From: an uncultured Myroides sp.
Lineage (GTDB): Bacteria; Bacteroidota; Bacteroidia; Flavobacteriales; Flavobacteriaceae
DNA length: 64,000 nt
Direction of reading: 5' to 3'
Assembly: GCA_913777665.1 (NCBI GenBank)
Contig: CAJYTF010000022.1
Coordinates: 16,048-80,047, forward strand
Shown here one piece after another: positions 55,173 through 63,920 of the stretch (position 1 is the stretch's first letter; each line of letters starts with the position of its first letter). A program made the position numbers and the translations under genes. Under the pieces are notes generated by a model, which had not been told where the DNA came from, did not search any database, and was given only the letters and a program-made list of their open reading frames with translations.

Positions 55173-55346
55173 AGCATATTTATATTTCGTTTCATATAAT
55201 AAAGTCTAAATTTTAAAAAATATCGAATTTCGGATTTTCGCACAAAACAAAAACCTATTCTAATTTACAAAAATAGTATATAAAACTTGCATACAAAAGT
55301 AATATATCTCGTTTTTAACTCGATTTTACCTACAGCACGCTATTAA
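54420..55346. repeat. Duplication copy A: amidase catalytic part plus lptD 5' fragment
   Basis: Corresponds to 55603-56537. It includes the amidase domain of the long amidase, its upstream region, and the first codons of lptD. The non-coding part 55173-55286 aligns with 56365-56477 with several gaps, and the lptD fragment differs at about 5 of 41 bases. Confidence 0.7.
55287..55346 (+). pseudogene. Truncated lptD N-terminus (remnant)
   Basis: A frame of 19 codons from TTG to TAA reads MHTKVIYLVFNSILPTARY. The real LptD starts MHRKVIYIVFNLILIPGAL at 56478, also from TTG. Both the upstream DNA and the first 13 codons correspond, so this is a broken copy of the lptD start left by a partial tandem duplication. 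It probably has no function, although the short peptide could be made if the copied promoter works. Confidence 0.75.
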
Positions 55347-55602
55347 GAATTAAAACGAATAAGAGATTTGCTTACCAAAAAAGTATTTTTACCCCCATTG
55401 TGTGTAATTATTTCCACTACATAGAAACATTGACTTTTCTTATATTTTTAAAAGATTATGATAGACATTTTACTTCTCGCATAGAAAACTATGTGAAAAA
55501 TAATATAATTTCCAATCCTATCTTTTACAATTAGTAATAATTCTATTCGTCTATGTGGTTAATTTTTATTTATTTTGAATTACACCTAACGGTTTATTTT
55601 AT
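55347..55602. other. Gene-free junction of the duplication, with a repeat-like element
   Basis: 256 nt at the join of the two duplicated units have no counterpart in either copy. Within them, 55412-55563 has imperfect inverted ends (CCACTACATAGAAACAT and GTCTATGTGGTTAA) and an inner CATAGAAAACTATG palindrome. No ORF of note. With 55173-55346 this forms a 430-nt stretch without an intact gene. Confidence 0.5.
55412..55563. repeat. Degenerate intergenic repeat with ACCACATAG-type ends
   Basis: Right end CTATGTGGTTAA and left end TTCCACTACATAG are imperfect inverses. A second sequence with TTAACCACATAG occurs at 60385-60476. This resembles short non-coding repeats often seen between flavobacterial genes; that family link is inferred. 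Confidence 0.4.
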
Positions 55603-56364
55603 TTAGATTGAATTACTTTTTTTATAATCTCTAATAGCTCTTGCAATTGCAATTGCTAGCTCGTTTTTACCTTCTTCAGAATTCAAAAATTCTCCTTCTT
55701 CTTTGTTTGAAATAAAACCCAATTCAACTAAAATACTCGGCATAAGTGCACTATGCAAAACCCAAAACGGACCTTGCCTAACGCCTCTGTCGGTTCGTAA
55801 AACCTCATCTTTAAATCGAACCTGGATTTTAGATGCCAGATCAATACTTTGTTTGATAAATTGTTCTTGCATTAAAGTCAACCCTATTAAAGATTCCGGA
55901 CGATTTGGATCGTATCCTTCATAATGCTTTTCATAATTATCTTCTAGCGTAATAACGGCATTTTCTCGTTTGGCAACATCTAAATTCGCTTCGTTTTTAC
56001 TGATACCCATTATGTAAGTTTCGGCACCATAAGCAGCGGTATTCTTTGCGGCATTTACGTGAATCGATACAAAAACATCGGCTTTTTCGCGGTTTGCTAT
56101 TTTTGTTCGTTCGGCAACTTCAACAAAAACATCCGTTTTACGGGTAAAAATCACTTTAATATCTTTATCAAGCTTTAGCAGTTCGCCAACCTTTAAAGCA
56201 ACATCCAAAACAATTTTCTTTTCTACACAATTTCCACGCATCGCACCGGGATCTTTCCCTCCGTGACCGGGATCTAAAACTACTTTAAAATTTTGCGCAT
56301 AAACGGTTGATCCAACACACATTAAAAAGGCAGCACAAGCAGCTTTAACTTTATTTACAATCAT
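55603..56364 (-). CDS. N-acetylmuramoyl-L-alanine amidase, short paralogue
   Basis: 253 residues with a signal sequence and a complete Amidase_3 domain: DPGHGGKD, VEKKIVLDVA, SIHVNAA and ELGFISN. It is clearly a duplicate of the downstream amidase (signal region MCVGSTVYAQNFKVVLDPGH is identical). It ends right after the catalytic domain (DYKKSNSI), where the long copy continues into its SPOR tail. The zinc and catalytic residues are intact, so it is probably active but lacks septal targeting. It is divergent from lptD with a 113-nt gap. Confidence 0.9.
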   Translation of the reverse strand: MIVNKVKAACAAFLMCVGSTVYAQNFKVVLDPGHGGKDPGAMRGNCVEKKIVLDVALKVGELLKLDKDIKVIFTRKTDVFVEVAERTKIANREKADVFVSIHVNAAKNTAAYGAETYIMGISKNEANLDVAKRENAVITLEDNYEKHYEGYDPNRPESLIGLTLMQEQFIKQSIDLASKIQVRFKDEVLRTDRGVRQGPFWVLHSALMPSILVELGFISNKEEGEFLNSEEGKNELAIAIARAIRDYKKSNSI

Positions 56365-56537
56365 GATTTATTTTATATTTTCGTTTCTTATTTAAAAGTC
56401 TAAAAGTAAAAAAAAATATTAGTAAGTTTGAAGTCTAAAAAACACACCTACCAATTTTACAAAATAGCTTTAAAAAGTTGCACAGAAAAGTAATATATAT
56501 CGTTTTTAATTTGATTTTGATTCCGGGCGCATTGTCA
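55603..56537. repeat. Duplication copy B: short amidase plus intact lptD 5' end
   Basis: Counterpart of 54420-55346. The order amidase(-) / lptD(+) is probably ancestral, and the copy at 54.4-55.3 kb carries only the first codons of lptD. Confidence 0.7.
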
Positions 56538-59171
56538 AAGGTTTCGGCACAAGAATTCCCTCATGTAAACAAGCGCTTAAATATTGAAAGTAAGAACGAT
56601 ACACTTACAAAAAATCTTATTCCTAATACAACTTTAGATACTGTAAAGCCCGTTAAAAATGACAGTGTAAAACCTAAACAAGGACAAAAATTAGAAGCGC
56701 CTATGTTTAGAACTGCGAAAGATTACGAAAAGCTGGATCAGAAAAATAAAAAGGTTACGTTGTACAATCAGGCGGTTTTTAAGTATCAGGATTACGAACT
56801 TACGGCGGGAATCATTATTTATGATTATGAAAAGGAAGAAGTTTATGCCGGCAGAATTAAAGATTCGTTAGGAAATTTAACGCAGCATCCGGTTTTTAAA
56901 CAAGGAACGCAGGTTGTTGAGCCAGATTCTATTCGCTTCAACACCAAAACAAAAAAAGCAATTGTTTGGAACACCCGTACAAAATATCAGGATTTTAATG
57001 TTAAGGCGGCGAAAACCAAAAAAGTAAACGATTCGGTTTACTTTATGAAAGATGTAATTTTTACAACGGCTGAAGATATTGAAAATCCAGAGTATTATTT
57101 CCGTACATCGAACGCTAAGTTTGTTCCTAACAAAAAAATTGTAACCGGAGTTACCAATTTGGTTATTGAAGATGTGCCTACGCCTATTGGTTTACCGTTT
57201 GCTTTTTTCCCGTTATCGCAAGGATCTGTTTCGGGGTTTATCATTCCATCTTTTGGAGATACCAATTTAAGAGGATATTATTTACAGAATGGTGGTTATT
57301 ATTTTGCCTTTAATGATATGGTTGATTTAACCTTATTGGGAGATGTTTACCAAAACGGAAGTAATGCTTTTAATGCGCAATCGCAATACCGCAAAAGATA
57401 CAAATACAGTGGAAATCTTAATTTAAGATATGAAACTTTGATTGATGGTGAACGTGGTTTTGACAATTATCAGAAAGCGAAAATTTATAATATTCAGTGG
57501 AGTCATTCGCAAGATGCAAAGGCAAACCCAACATCGCGTTTTTCGGCATCGGTTAACTTGGGTAGTAGTAATTATTTCCGAAACTCGTTAAACACGCAGA
57601 ATATCGGATCAAATATGAACAACACCTTATCATCATCGATAAGTTATTCAAAAACAATCCAGTCTGTTCCGCAGGTAAATTACACTATTTCTGCAAATCA
57701 TCAGCAAAATACCAACACGCAGCAAATTACAATGTCTTTACCAAATGTTCAGGCAAGTGTAGATCGCGTGTTCCCATTCGCACCAAAAAACGGAAGTAAA
57801 AAAGGTTTCATTCAAAACATTAACCTACAGTATAATTTAAGAGGAGAAAATAGAATTCAAACTACCGATTCATTGTTCTTTAAACCGGAAATGTTTAACG
57901 AAATGAATGCAGGTATCCAGCACAGTATTCCGCTGGCAACCAACTTTAAAGTCTTAAAGTATCTGTCGGTTACCATGACGGGAAATTATAACGAAACTTG
58001 GGTTTTAAATACGTTCGATCGTTTTTACAGTAATGAAACCGGGCAGGTTGAAACTGTAAGAAATAATGGTTTTGACAGTTATCGAACTTATAATTTCAGT
58101 ACGAATGTTGGAACAACCATTTATGGAACCTTCAATTTTAATAAAAATTCAAAAATTCAGGCAATACGTCACGTAATGCGTCCGGCTGTTTCTTATTCAT
58201 ATACTCCAAGTTTTGATCAATATTACGATACTTACGCAATTGACGCATTAGGTACAACCATGCAAGAATATTCTCGTTTTCAGGGTACGTTGTTTGGCGA
58301 ACCTAACAAAACCATGTCTAATATGGTAGGTTTATCGTTAGGAAACAATTTTGAAGCTAAAGTGCGTGATGATGAATCTACAACCGGCGAACCTAAAAAA
58401 GTGATGTTATTAAATTCGTTAAACTTTAATACATCGTACAACTTTACTGCCGATTCGTTAAAATTAGCACCTATTGGTATGAGTGCGAATACCAATTTAT
58501 TAAAAGATAAGTTACGATTGAATTTTGGTGCAAGTTTAGATCCGTTAGCGCTTGATAATAGTGGCAGAAGAATTGATAAGTTTAACATTGCAAATGGTGG
58601 AAGTTTACTACGTTTAACCAGTGCCAACATTACAGTAAATTATTCTTTGGCAAGTACCGATCCGTTATTTGGTGGAAGTCCGAAACGTGAAGACGAAGTA
58701 GATCAAAATGTTCAGAATGGTGGCCGTGGAGATGATTTATTTGGGCAGTCGGTGGATTTGGCAGATAGACAAAAATCGATGTTTGATGACAAAAAACGCG
58801 AAAAACCAAAAACATCATTTTATAACACCGAAATTCCTTGGGATTTAACGCTGGCATGGAGTTTAACCTATAACAATGCAAGCAGAAATTCAGAAATATC
58901 GAACAACTCGTTAATGGTTTCCGGAAACGTAACATTAGCTCCGGGCTGGCTGGCTGGTTTTTCTACCGGATACGATTTCAAAAATAAGGGTGTAACTTAT
59001 ACCCAATTACGTTTTGAACGAGATTTGAAGTCATGGCGAATGGATTTTTCTTGGATTCCGAATGGATATTACAAACAATGGAACTTTTTCATTGGAATTA
59101 AATCGTCGATCCTACAAGATATCAAATACGAAAAAAGAAATGCTGCCGAACGTCGTTTCCGAACCAGATAA
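56478..59171 (+). CDS. lptD: LptD-like outer-membrane LPS assembly protein
   Basis: 897 residues: signal peptide (ending KVSAQE), a short OstA/LptA-like periplasmic beta-jellyroll domain (about 70-210, with KKVTLYNQAVFKYQDYELTA), then a large beta-barrel (IGLPFAFFPLSQGSVSGFI onward) ending RRFRTR. LptD inserts LPS into the outer leaflet with LptE. Start is TTG 56478: no in-frame ATG precedes it, and the remnant copy keeps TTG at the same place. Length exceeds E. coli LptD (784) but fits Bacteroidota. Confidence 0.88.
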   Translation: MHRKVIYIVFNLILIPGALSKVSAQEFPHVNKRLNIESKNDTLTKNLIPNTTLDTVKPVKNDSVKPKQGQKLEAPMFRTAKDYEKLDQKNKKVTLYNQAVFKYQDYELTAGIIIYDYEKEEVYAGRIKDSLGNLTQHPVFKQGTQVVEPDSIRFNTKTKKAIVWNTRTKYQDFNVKAAKTKKVNDSVYFMKDVIFTTAEDIENPEYYFRTSNAKFVPNKKIVTGVTNLVIEDVPTPIGLPFAFFPLSQGSVSGFIIPSFGDTNLRGYYLQNGGYYFAFNDMVDLTLLGDVYQNGSNAFNAQSQYRKRYKYSGNLNLRYETLIDGERGFDNYQKAKIYNIQWSHSQDAKANPTSRFSASVNLGSSNYFRNSLNTQNIGSNMNNTLSSSISYSKTIQSVPQVNYTISANHQQNTNTQQITMSLPNVQASVDRVFPFAPKNGSKKGFIQNINLQYNLRGENRIQTTDSLFFKPEMFNEMNAGIQHSIPLATNFKVLKYLSVTMTGNYNETWVLNTFDRFYSNETGQVETVRNNGFDSYRTYNFSTNVGTTIYGTFNFNKNSKIQAIRHVMRPAVSYSYTPSFDQYYDTYAIDALGTTMQEYSRFQGTLFGEPNKTMSNMVGLSLGNNFEAKVRDDESTTGEPKKVMLLNSLNFNTSYNFTADSLKLAPIGMSANTNLLKDKLRLNFGASLDPLALDNSGRRIDKFNIANGGSLLRLTSANITVNYSLASTDPLFGGSPKREDEVDQNVQNGGRGDDLFGQSVDLADRQKSMFDDKKREKPKTSFYNTEIPWDLTLAWSLTYNNASRNSEISNNSLMVSGNVTLAPGWLAGFSTGYDFKNKGVTYTQLRFERDLKSWRMDFSWIPNGYYKQWNFFIGIKSSILQDIKYEKRNAAERRFRTR

Positions 59172-59221
59172 TTTCATAACTTTAAGCTATTCGTTTTTAG
59201 TTTTAACTTAATATACATCAA

Positions 59222-59602
59222 ATGAAACAAATAATCAACTCATCAAAAGCACCTGCTCCAATTGGTCCGTACAATCATTCGGTTATGGTTGGCGACTTAC
59301 TTTTTATATCTGGACAAATTCCTTTTAACCAAGCAACCGAAACCTTGGTAACAACAGGTATTCAAGACGAAACCAAACAGGTAATGCAAAACCTTTACTA
59401 TATTATTGAGGAAGCCGGACTGACTTTTGACCATGTTGTAAAAGCAACTATTTTTATTAGAAACATGGATCATTTTAGTATGATTAACGAAATATACGGA
59501 AGTTATTTTTCTGCCGAAACCGCACCAGCACGTGAATGTGTTCAGGTTGAAAAACTGCCACGAAACGTAAATATTGAAATTTCAATGATTTTGCATAAAT
59601 AA
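59222..59602 (+). CDS. RidA family enamine/imine deaminase
   Basis: 126 residues. It matches the YjgF/YER057c/UK114 family: KAPAPIGPYNHSV at the start, FISGQIPF, and the catalytic Arg in APARECVQVEKLPRNVNIEI. RidA hydrolyses reactive 2-aminoacrylate and related enamines to keto acids, protecting PLP enzymes. Homotrimer in the cytoplasm. It is a single gene with a terminator shared with kdsB. Confidence 0.95.
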   Translation: MKQIINSSKAPAPIGPYNHSVMVGDLLFISGQIPFNQATETLVTTGIQDETKQVMQNLYYIIEEAGLTFDHVVKATIFIRNMDHFSMINEIYGSYFSAETAPARECVQVEKLPRNVNIEISMILHK

Positions 59603-59636
59603 AAAAATCGCTTTCAGTTTTGAAAGCTATTTTTTT
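59601..59636. terminator. Terminator between ridA-type gene and kdsB
   Basis: Stem GCTTTCA / TGAAAGC with flanking A- and T-runs, between convergent genes. Confidence 0.75.
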
Positions 59637-60372
59637 ATCTCCAAAGCAATCTCGCTTTATCTAAATCTTCTTTAGTGTCAATACCTACGCCTGTGTGGTT
59701 TGTAAGTACCATTTGTATGGTTCTGCCGTATTCTAAATAACGTAACTGTTCTAATTTTTCGGTTGCTTCTAAGCCTTTCATTTGCCATTTAGTAAAGTCT
59801 AAAAGTGCTTGCTTTCTGTACGCATAAACACCTATGTGCTGATAATACGGAACGTAGCTTTTACCATCGCGCGGAAAAGGAATAGCAGCTCGAGAAAAAT
59901 ACAATGCTTTTAAGTTTTGATCTACCACAACTTTTACGTTGTTTGGATTATTGATTGTTTCCAAATCATTAATTTCGAACATCAAAGATGCCAGATCAAT
60001 TTTTTGGTCGATATCTTTCTTAAAAATTTCAATTAAACTTTGTAGGTTTTCTTTGTTTACAAAAGGTTCATCTCCCTGAACATTTACAACAATATCACAA
60101 TTAATATTTTCGATTACTTCTGCAATACGATCGCTTCCGCTTTCGTGTGTATCACTGCTCATGACCACATTCACGTTATGCTCTTTTAGTAAATCGAAAA
60201 TAATCTGATGATCGGTTGCTACTAAAACTTCGTCAAACAACTGTGTTGCAACTGTTGCCAAATAGGTTTGAACCACAACGGGTTTTCCGCCTAAATCTTG
60301 AACTAATTTTGCAGGAAAACGTGTAGATGCATACCTTGCCGGAATTACTGCTATTATTTTTAAATTATTCAT
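59635..60372 (-). CDS. kdsB: 3-deoxy-manno-octulosonate cytidylyltransferase
   Basis: Activates Kdo as CMP-Kdo for LPS core synthesis. Nucleotide-binding [31 protein letters not shown] and [16 protein letters not shown] are the signature motifs (each quoted in part). 245 residues is normal. Its product is used by KdtA at 22.4 kb. It is a single gene on the minus strand. Confidence 0.95.
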   Translation of the reverse strand: MNNLKIIAVIPARYASTRFPAKLVQDLGGKPVVVQTYLATVATQLFDEVLVATDHQIIFDLLKEHNVNVVMSSDTHESGSDRIAEVIENINCDIVVNVQGDEPFVNKENLQSLIEIFKKDIDQKIDLASLMFEINDLETINNPNNVKVVVDQNLKALYFSRAAIPFPRDGKSYVPYYQHIGVYAYRKQALLDFTKWQMKGLEATEKLEQLRYLEYGRTIQMVLTNHTGVGIDTKEDLDKARLLWR

Positions 60373-60384
60373 TTTATCTCTTTT

Positions 60385-60476
60385 TTAACCACATAGATTT
60401 ATTTTAACGAAGTTTCAATTTTAAGATAGACATAGTTTTATATAAATCTATGATTACTATTGTAGTAAAACCACAA
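60385..60476. repeat. Second short intergenic repeat-like element
   Basis: The gap between kdsB and the helicase gene starts with TTAACCACATAGATTTATTT and contains ACATAGTTTTATATAAATCTATG with a rough inverted pattern. It shares ends with 55412-55563. Evidence is weak. Confidence 0.3.
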
Positions 60477-60480
60477 AAAC

Positions 60481-61905
60481 TTATTCACTGAAAAAATCGT
60501 CGTTAAAACCTATTAAATAAACTTTTTCTTTTGCGCGTGTTAATGCTGTGTACAACCAGCGCATGTAATCTTTACTGATACCGTCAGGCAAATAAGGTTG
60601 TTCTATAAAAACGGTATCCCATTGTCCACCCTGCGATTTATGACAAGTTACTGCATACGCAAACTTAATCTGTAAGGCATTAAAATATTCGTTATTCTTA
60701 ACTTTTTGCATTCTGCGAAACGCCGTTATTTCATCCTGATAATCTAACAAAACTTCTTGATACAGCTTATTAGATTCTTCGTACGTTAAACTTGCCGATT
60801 CGGAATGTAGCGTGTCTAACAAAACAATGGTATCAAAAGGTAACATATCAGGATAATCAATCATACGGACTTTTACCGATGCAAACCTAAAACCATACAA
60901 TTCATGGTGTTTATAAATCTGCAAAATTTCTAAAATATCTCCGTTTGCAATAAAATCGGTTGTTTTAGAATCTTTCAACCAAAAGTAATTATTTTTCACC
61001 ACCATTATGTAATCGCCGGCACTAATTTCGCTTTCGTTGTCTAAAATCCGCGTTCTAATTTGTTGATTGTATTGGTTGGCGCGTTTGTTAGATCGAACAA
61101 TAAAAATGGTTTCTTCGGATCCTTTTTTTGAATACGCATCGTGAATAGCATCTAATGTTTCGTATCCATCTTGCAAACGAACAATGTCTTTAAAAGGTTT
61201 TACATCAAACTCAAAAAAATCGTAGAATTCTTGTTGCAGCTGTTCGCGCAATTCGGTAGCATTATACAAAATACCCGAATCTTCTTCCTGACGCATTACT
61301 TCGGTCAATTCAATAAAATCGACTTTCATGTGATAATTCAATGCCAGCTTGTTTTCGTTCAAAGCCGGACTTTCATCCATTCCTACAGGCGGTAACTGCG
61401 CGGTATCGCCCACGATAATCAGTTTACAGTTTTGTCCAGAATACACATAATACAGCAAATCATCTAATAACGAACCGTGCGTGTACATGGTGGCATCAGT
61501 CACATTATCGGAAATCATAGACGATTCATCGACAATAAAAATGGTATTTTTGTGTTTGTTAGCCTGCATGGTAAATGCCATGCCCGAGTTTTTATCTTTT
61601 TTAGGATAATAAATTTTTTTGTGAATGGTAAACGCTGGCTGTTTGGCGTAGTTTGATATTACTTTTGCAGCCCTACCAGTTGGAGCCAGCATAACATATT
61701 TTTTGTTAACCAACGGCAGTTGATTGACCAAATTTGACAATAACGTGGTTTTACCTGTTCCAGCGTATCCTTTTAAAACAAAAACTTCGTCTTGATTTTC
61801 GCTTAAAATAAATTGCGAAATCTTTTTTAAAAAGGCATCTTGTTTTAAGGTAACATTAAACGGAAAGCTGTTTTTTATGTGAAGGTAAAATTCGGTAATG
61901 GTCAT
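60481..61905 (-). CDS. RecD-like ATP-dependent DNA helicase
   Basis: 474-residue superfamily 1 helicase without the long RecD2 N-terminal region. Walker A is GYAGTGKTTLL (near residue 45), Walker B FIVDESSMIS (near 125), motif III GDTAQLPPVG, and the C-terminal UvrD_C_2 domain has VTCHKSQGGQWDTVF and YTALTRAKEKVYLIG. It probably acts in DNA repair or exonuclease-associated unwinding, but partners are not nearby. It overlaps the upstream STM3941-like gene by 4 nt (ATGA), so they are coupled. Confidence 0.88.
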   Translation of the reverse strand: MTITEFYLHIKNSFPFNVTLKQDAFLKKISQFILSENQDEVFVLKGYAGTGKTTLLSNLVNQLPLVNKKYVMLAPTGRAAKVISNYAKQPAFTIHKKIYYPKKDKNSGMAFTMQANKHKNTIFIVDESSMISDNVTDATMYTHGSLLDDLLYYVYSGQNCKLIIVGDTAQLPPVGMDESPALNENKLALNYHMKVDFIELTEVMRQEEDSGILYNATELREQLQQEFYDFFEFDVKPFKDIVRLQDGYETLDAIHDAYSKKGSEETIFIVRSNKRANQYNQQIRTRILDNESEISAGDYIMVVKNNYFWLKDSKTTDFIANGDILEILQIYKHHELYGFRFASVKVRMIDYPDMLPFDTIVLLDTLHSESASLTYEESNKLYQEVLLDYQDEITAFRRMQKVKNNEYFNALQIKFAYAVTCHKSQGGQWDTVFIEQPYLPDGISKDYMRWLYTALTRAKEKVYLIGFNDDFFSE

Positions 61906-62441
61906 TGGTTTGTAGATTTCTTATATTTTATAAAACTTGTTTTCAACAAATTATCTAAATCTTTAAATGAAATCTTTAATCCGTTTGGAGATATAGCAAC
62001 AGGAGAGCCATACATTCTATAATTTATTGATGCAACCTTTTTCTTAAAGCCTTTACTTCGCTCAATATATTTATCATTATTTTTTAGATAGATCATTAAA
62101 AATCTTTGATCTTTCACTTTTTTAATTTCGATCTCTAAAATGTCTTCCCATTCAATTAACCCTAAACCAACAAAAGAACTATTTTCAAATATTCCTTTGT
62201 CAGAAATTATCAATCCTTTTTTTGAATCAAATATTTTAAACAAAGAAGCGATAAGAGTTAGTGAAAAAAAAGCGATCGACAAAATACCCGCAAATTTAAC
62301 AAATGAATCTGAATACCTCATAGAAGTGTTTGTATGATAAAATGCTAAATATATACCTAATGCCGCAAATAGTAATGAACCCACTGCTATTAGAAAAATT
62401 TTGATTTTACTTAACTCTACTTCTATTTGTTCTGTTTGCAT
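61902..62441 (-). CDS. STM3941-like membrane protein
   Basis: 179 residues with two N-terminal membrane helices (about 14-33 and 46-66) followed by a cytoplasmic beta-rich domain: ISDKGIFENSS, GLIEWEDILEIEI, and MYGSPVAISPNGLKISFKDL. That pattern fits the STM3941 family, of unknown function. The stop overlaps the helicase start by 4 nt. Confidence 0.78.
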   Translation of the reverse strand: MQTEQIEVELSKIKIFLIAVGSLLFAALGIYLAFYHTNTSMRYSDSFVKFAGILSIAFFSLTLIASLFKIFDSKKGLIISDKGIFENSSFVGLGLIEWEDILEIEIKKVKDQRFLMIYLKNNDKYIERSKGFKKKVASINYRMYGSPVAISPNGLKISFKDLDNLLKTSFIKYKKSTNQ

Positions 62442-62456
62442 AAAAAGGTGTTTTCA

Positions 62457-62464
62457 CAAAGATA
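62457..62464 (-). promoter_or_regulatory. Putative -7 promoter element of the STM3941-like/helicase operon
   Basis: Minus-strand TATCTTTG is an exact TAnnTTTG match, 15 nt upstream of the ATG. Confidence 0.5.
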
Positions 62465-62487
62465 CTATTAATCAGTAAAAAAAATTG

Positions 62488-62495
62488 TACTTTTG
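62488..62495 (+). promoter_or_regulatory. Putative -7 promoter element of the DUF3822-rsmD operon
   Basis: TACTTTTG matches TAnnTTTG, 22 nt before the ATG. With 62457-62464 it forms a compact divergent promoter pair. Confidence 0.45.
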
Positions 62496-62517
62496 ATTCT
62501 TATACATTTTATGATTT

Positions 62518-63309
62518 ATGACTAACGAAACGTTTCAAAAATTATACATACAGGTATCGTTACAAAATTTTAGTTACTGCGTTAAAAATCAGGTAAACAA
62601 TCAGGTTATTCAGTTTAAATCGTTTGCTTTAGATCCGCACAAAACCATTGAACAACAGTTAGATGTTTTTTTTGATAAGGAAGAAGCCTTGCAAACCGGT
62701 TTTAACGATGTGCTTGTTTTACACGATAACAATTTAAATACGTTTGTACCAACGGCTTTGTTCTATGAAGCTGCTTTAGGAAGCTATTTGCAGTATAACA
62801 CAAAGGTTTTCCCAACCGATTATTTTGATTTTGATTCGTTAACACAACATCAAATGGAAAATATCTATGTGCCGTATGTTGCCTTTAACAACTATTTTTT
62901 AGATGTTTTTGGCAGCTTTAATTTTCAGCATATAAACACCGGTTTGGTGCAACATTTTTTAAATAAATCTGCAAACAACAATCAAGTAGAATTTTTTGTG
63001 CATGTTGCCGACACACATTTTGAAGTGGTATTGCTACAAAACAAAAAACTGTTGCTTTTTAACAGTTACGAATATCAAACTCAAGAAGATTTTATTTATT
63101 ACCTGCTTTTTGTGTTTGAACAATTACAGTTAGATCCGCAAAAACAACCGGTGAAAATTGTTGGTAATTGCACCAAAGAAAGTAATTTATACCAAATTGC
63201 CTACAAATTTATTCGCAATGTAGAAATTGCCGATTTAAAAACCGTAGCGCAAACACTATCGGTAACCAACGAACAAATACAACAACATTACATTTTATTA
63301 CACGCATGA
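62518..63309 (+). CDS. DUF3822 family protein
   Basis: 263 residues typical of the DUF3822 family that precedes rsmD in Bacteroidota. Motifs are SLQNFSYCVKNQ, FDFDSLTQHQMENIYVPYVAFNN and FFVHVADTHFEVVLLQNKKLLLFNSYEYQTQEDFIYYLLF (quoted in part: FVHVADTHFEVV, NSYEYQTQEDFIYYLLF). The fold is thought to be related to actin-like or type IV pilus assembly (PilM-like) ATPases, but no ATP site is apparent. Its stop overlaps the rsmD start by 4 nt. Confidence 0.88.
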   Translation: MTNETFQKLYIQVSLQNFSYCVKNQVNNQVIQFKSFALDPHKTIEQQLDVFFDKEEALQTGFNDVLVLHDNNLNTFVPTALFYEAALGSYLQYNTKVFPTDYFDFDSLTQHQMENIYVPYVAFNNYFLDVFGSFNFQHINTGLVQHFLNKSANNNQVEFFVHVADTHFEVVLLQNKKLLLFNSYEYQTQEDFIYYLLFVFEQLQLDPQKQPVKIVGNCTKESNLYQIAYKFIRNVEIADLKTVAQTLSVTNEQIQQHYILLHA

Positions 63310-63905
63310 GAATAGTTTCTGGAAAATTTAAAGGCCGACGCATAACTGCTCCCAAAAATTTGCCTGTTCGCCCAACAACCGATTTAAGTAAAGAGGCACT
63401 TTTTAATATATTAAACCACCAGTTTTCGTTTCACGAATTAAAGGTTTTGGATTTGTTTGCAGGAACGGGAAACATTAGCTACGAATTTGCATCGCGAGGT
63501 GCCGAACCTATTACGTGTGTTGATGCCGATTTTGGCTGTGTGAATTTTATTAAGAAAACGGCACAAGAGTTTGATATGGATATCACAGCGATTAAAAGTG
63601 ATGTTTATAAGTTTTTAGAACGCAGTAAAATTAAATACGATATTATTTTTGCCGATCCGCCATACGATTTTTCTCAGGAACAGTTTGATAAGATTTATCA
63701 GTTAATTTTTGAAAATGAATTGTTAGAGGACGATGGTTTACTAATTATTGAACATTCTACCCAAACAAAAATGGAGCATTTAGAACATTTTAGTAACAGC
63801 AGAAAATACGGTGGTTCTATTTTTTCGTTTTTTGAATACGAACAAGAAGAAACCGAAGATGACGATGATTTTGACGACGATGATTACGATAACGAAGAGG
63901 AATAG
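63306..63905 (+). CDS. rsmD: 16S rRNA (guanine(966)-N2)-methyltransferase
   Basis: Methylates G966 of 16S rRNA. The N-terminus MRIVSGKFKGRRI, then LPVRPTTDLSKEALFNIL, the SAM-binding VLDLFAGTGNISYEFASRG and the catalytic motif IFADPPYDF are the RsmD signature. 199 residues is near normal. The C-terminus has an unusual acidic tail (EEETEDDDDFDDDDYDNEEE in part) of about 20 residues beyond the fold. It is coupled to DUF3822. Confidence 0.94.
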   Translation: MRIVSGKFKGRRITAPKNLPVRPTTDLSKEALFNILNHQFSFHELKVLDLFAGTGNISYEFASRGAEPITCVDADFGCVNFIKKTAQEFDMDITAIKSDVYKFLERSKIKYDIIFADPPYDFSQEQFDKIYQLIFENELLEDDGLLIIEHSTQTKMEHLEHFSNSRKYGGSIFSFFEYEQEETEDDDDFDDDDYDNEEE

Positions 63906-63920
63906 ATTTTCCTCTTTTTT
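63895..63920 (+). terminator. Terminator of rsmD
   Basis: AAGAGGAA / TTCCTCTT stem around the stop codon followed by a T-run. Beyond it, to the end of the window, no gene is seen. Confidence 0.75.

Noticed and set aside
58280-58935. Two minus-strand ORFs of 116 and 101 residues
   Set aside because: Antisense shadows of the lptD barrel; composition mirrors the codons of the real gene.
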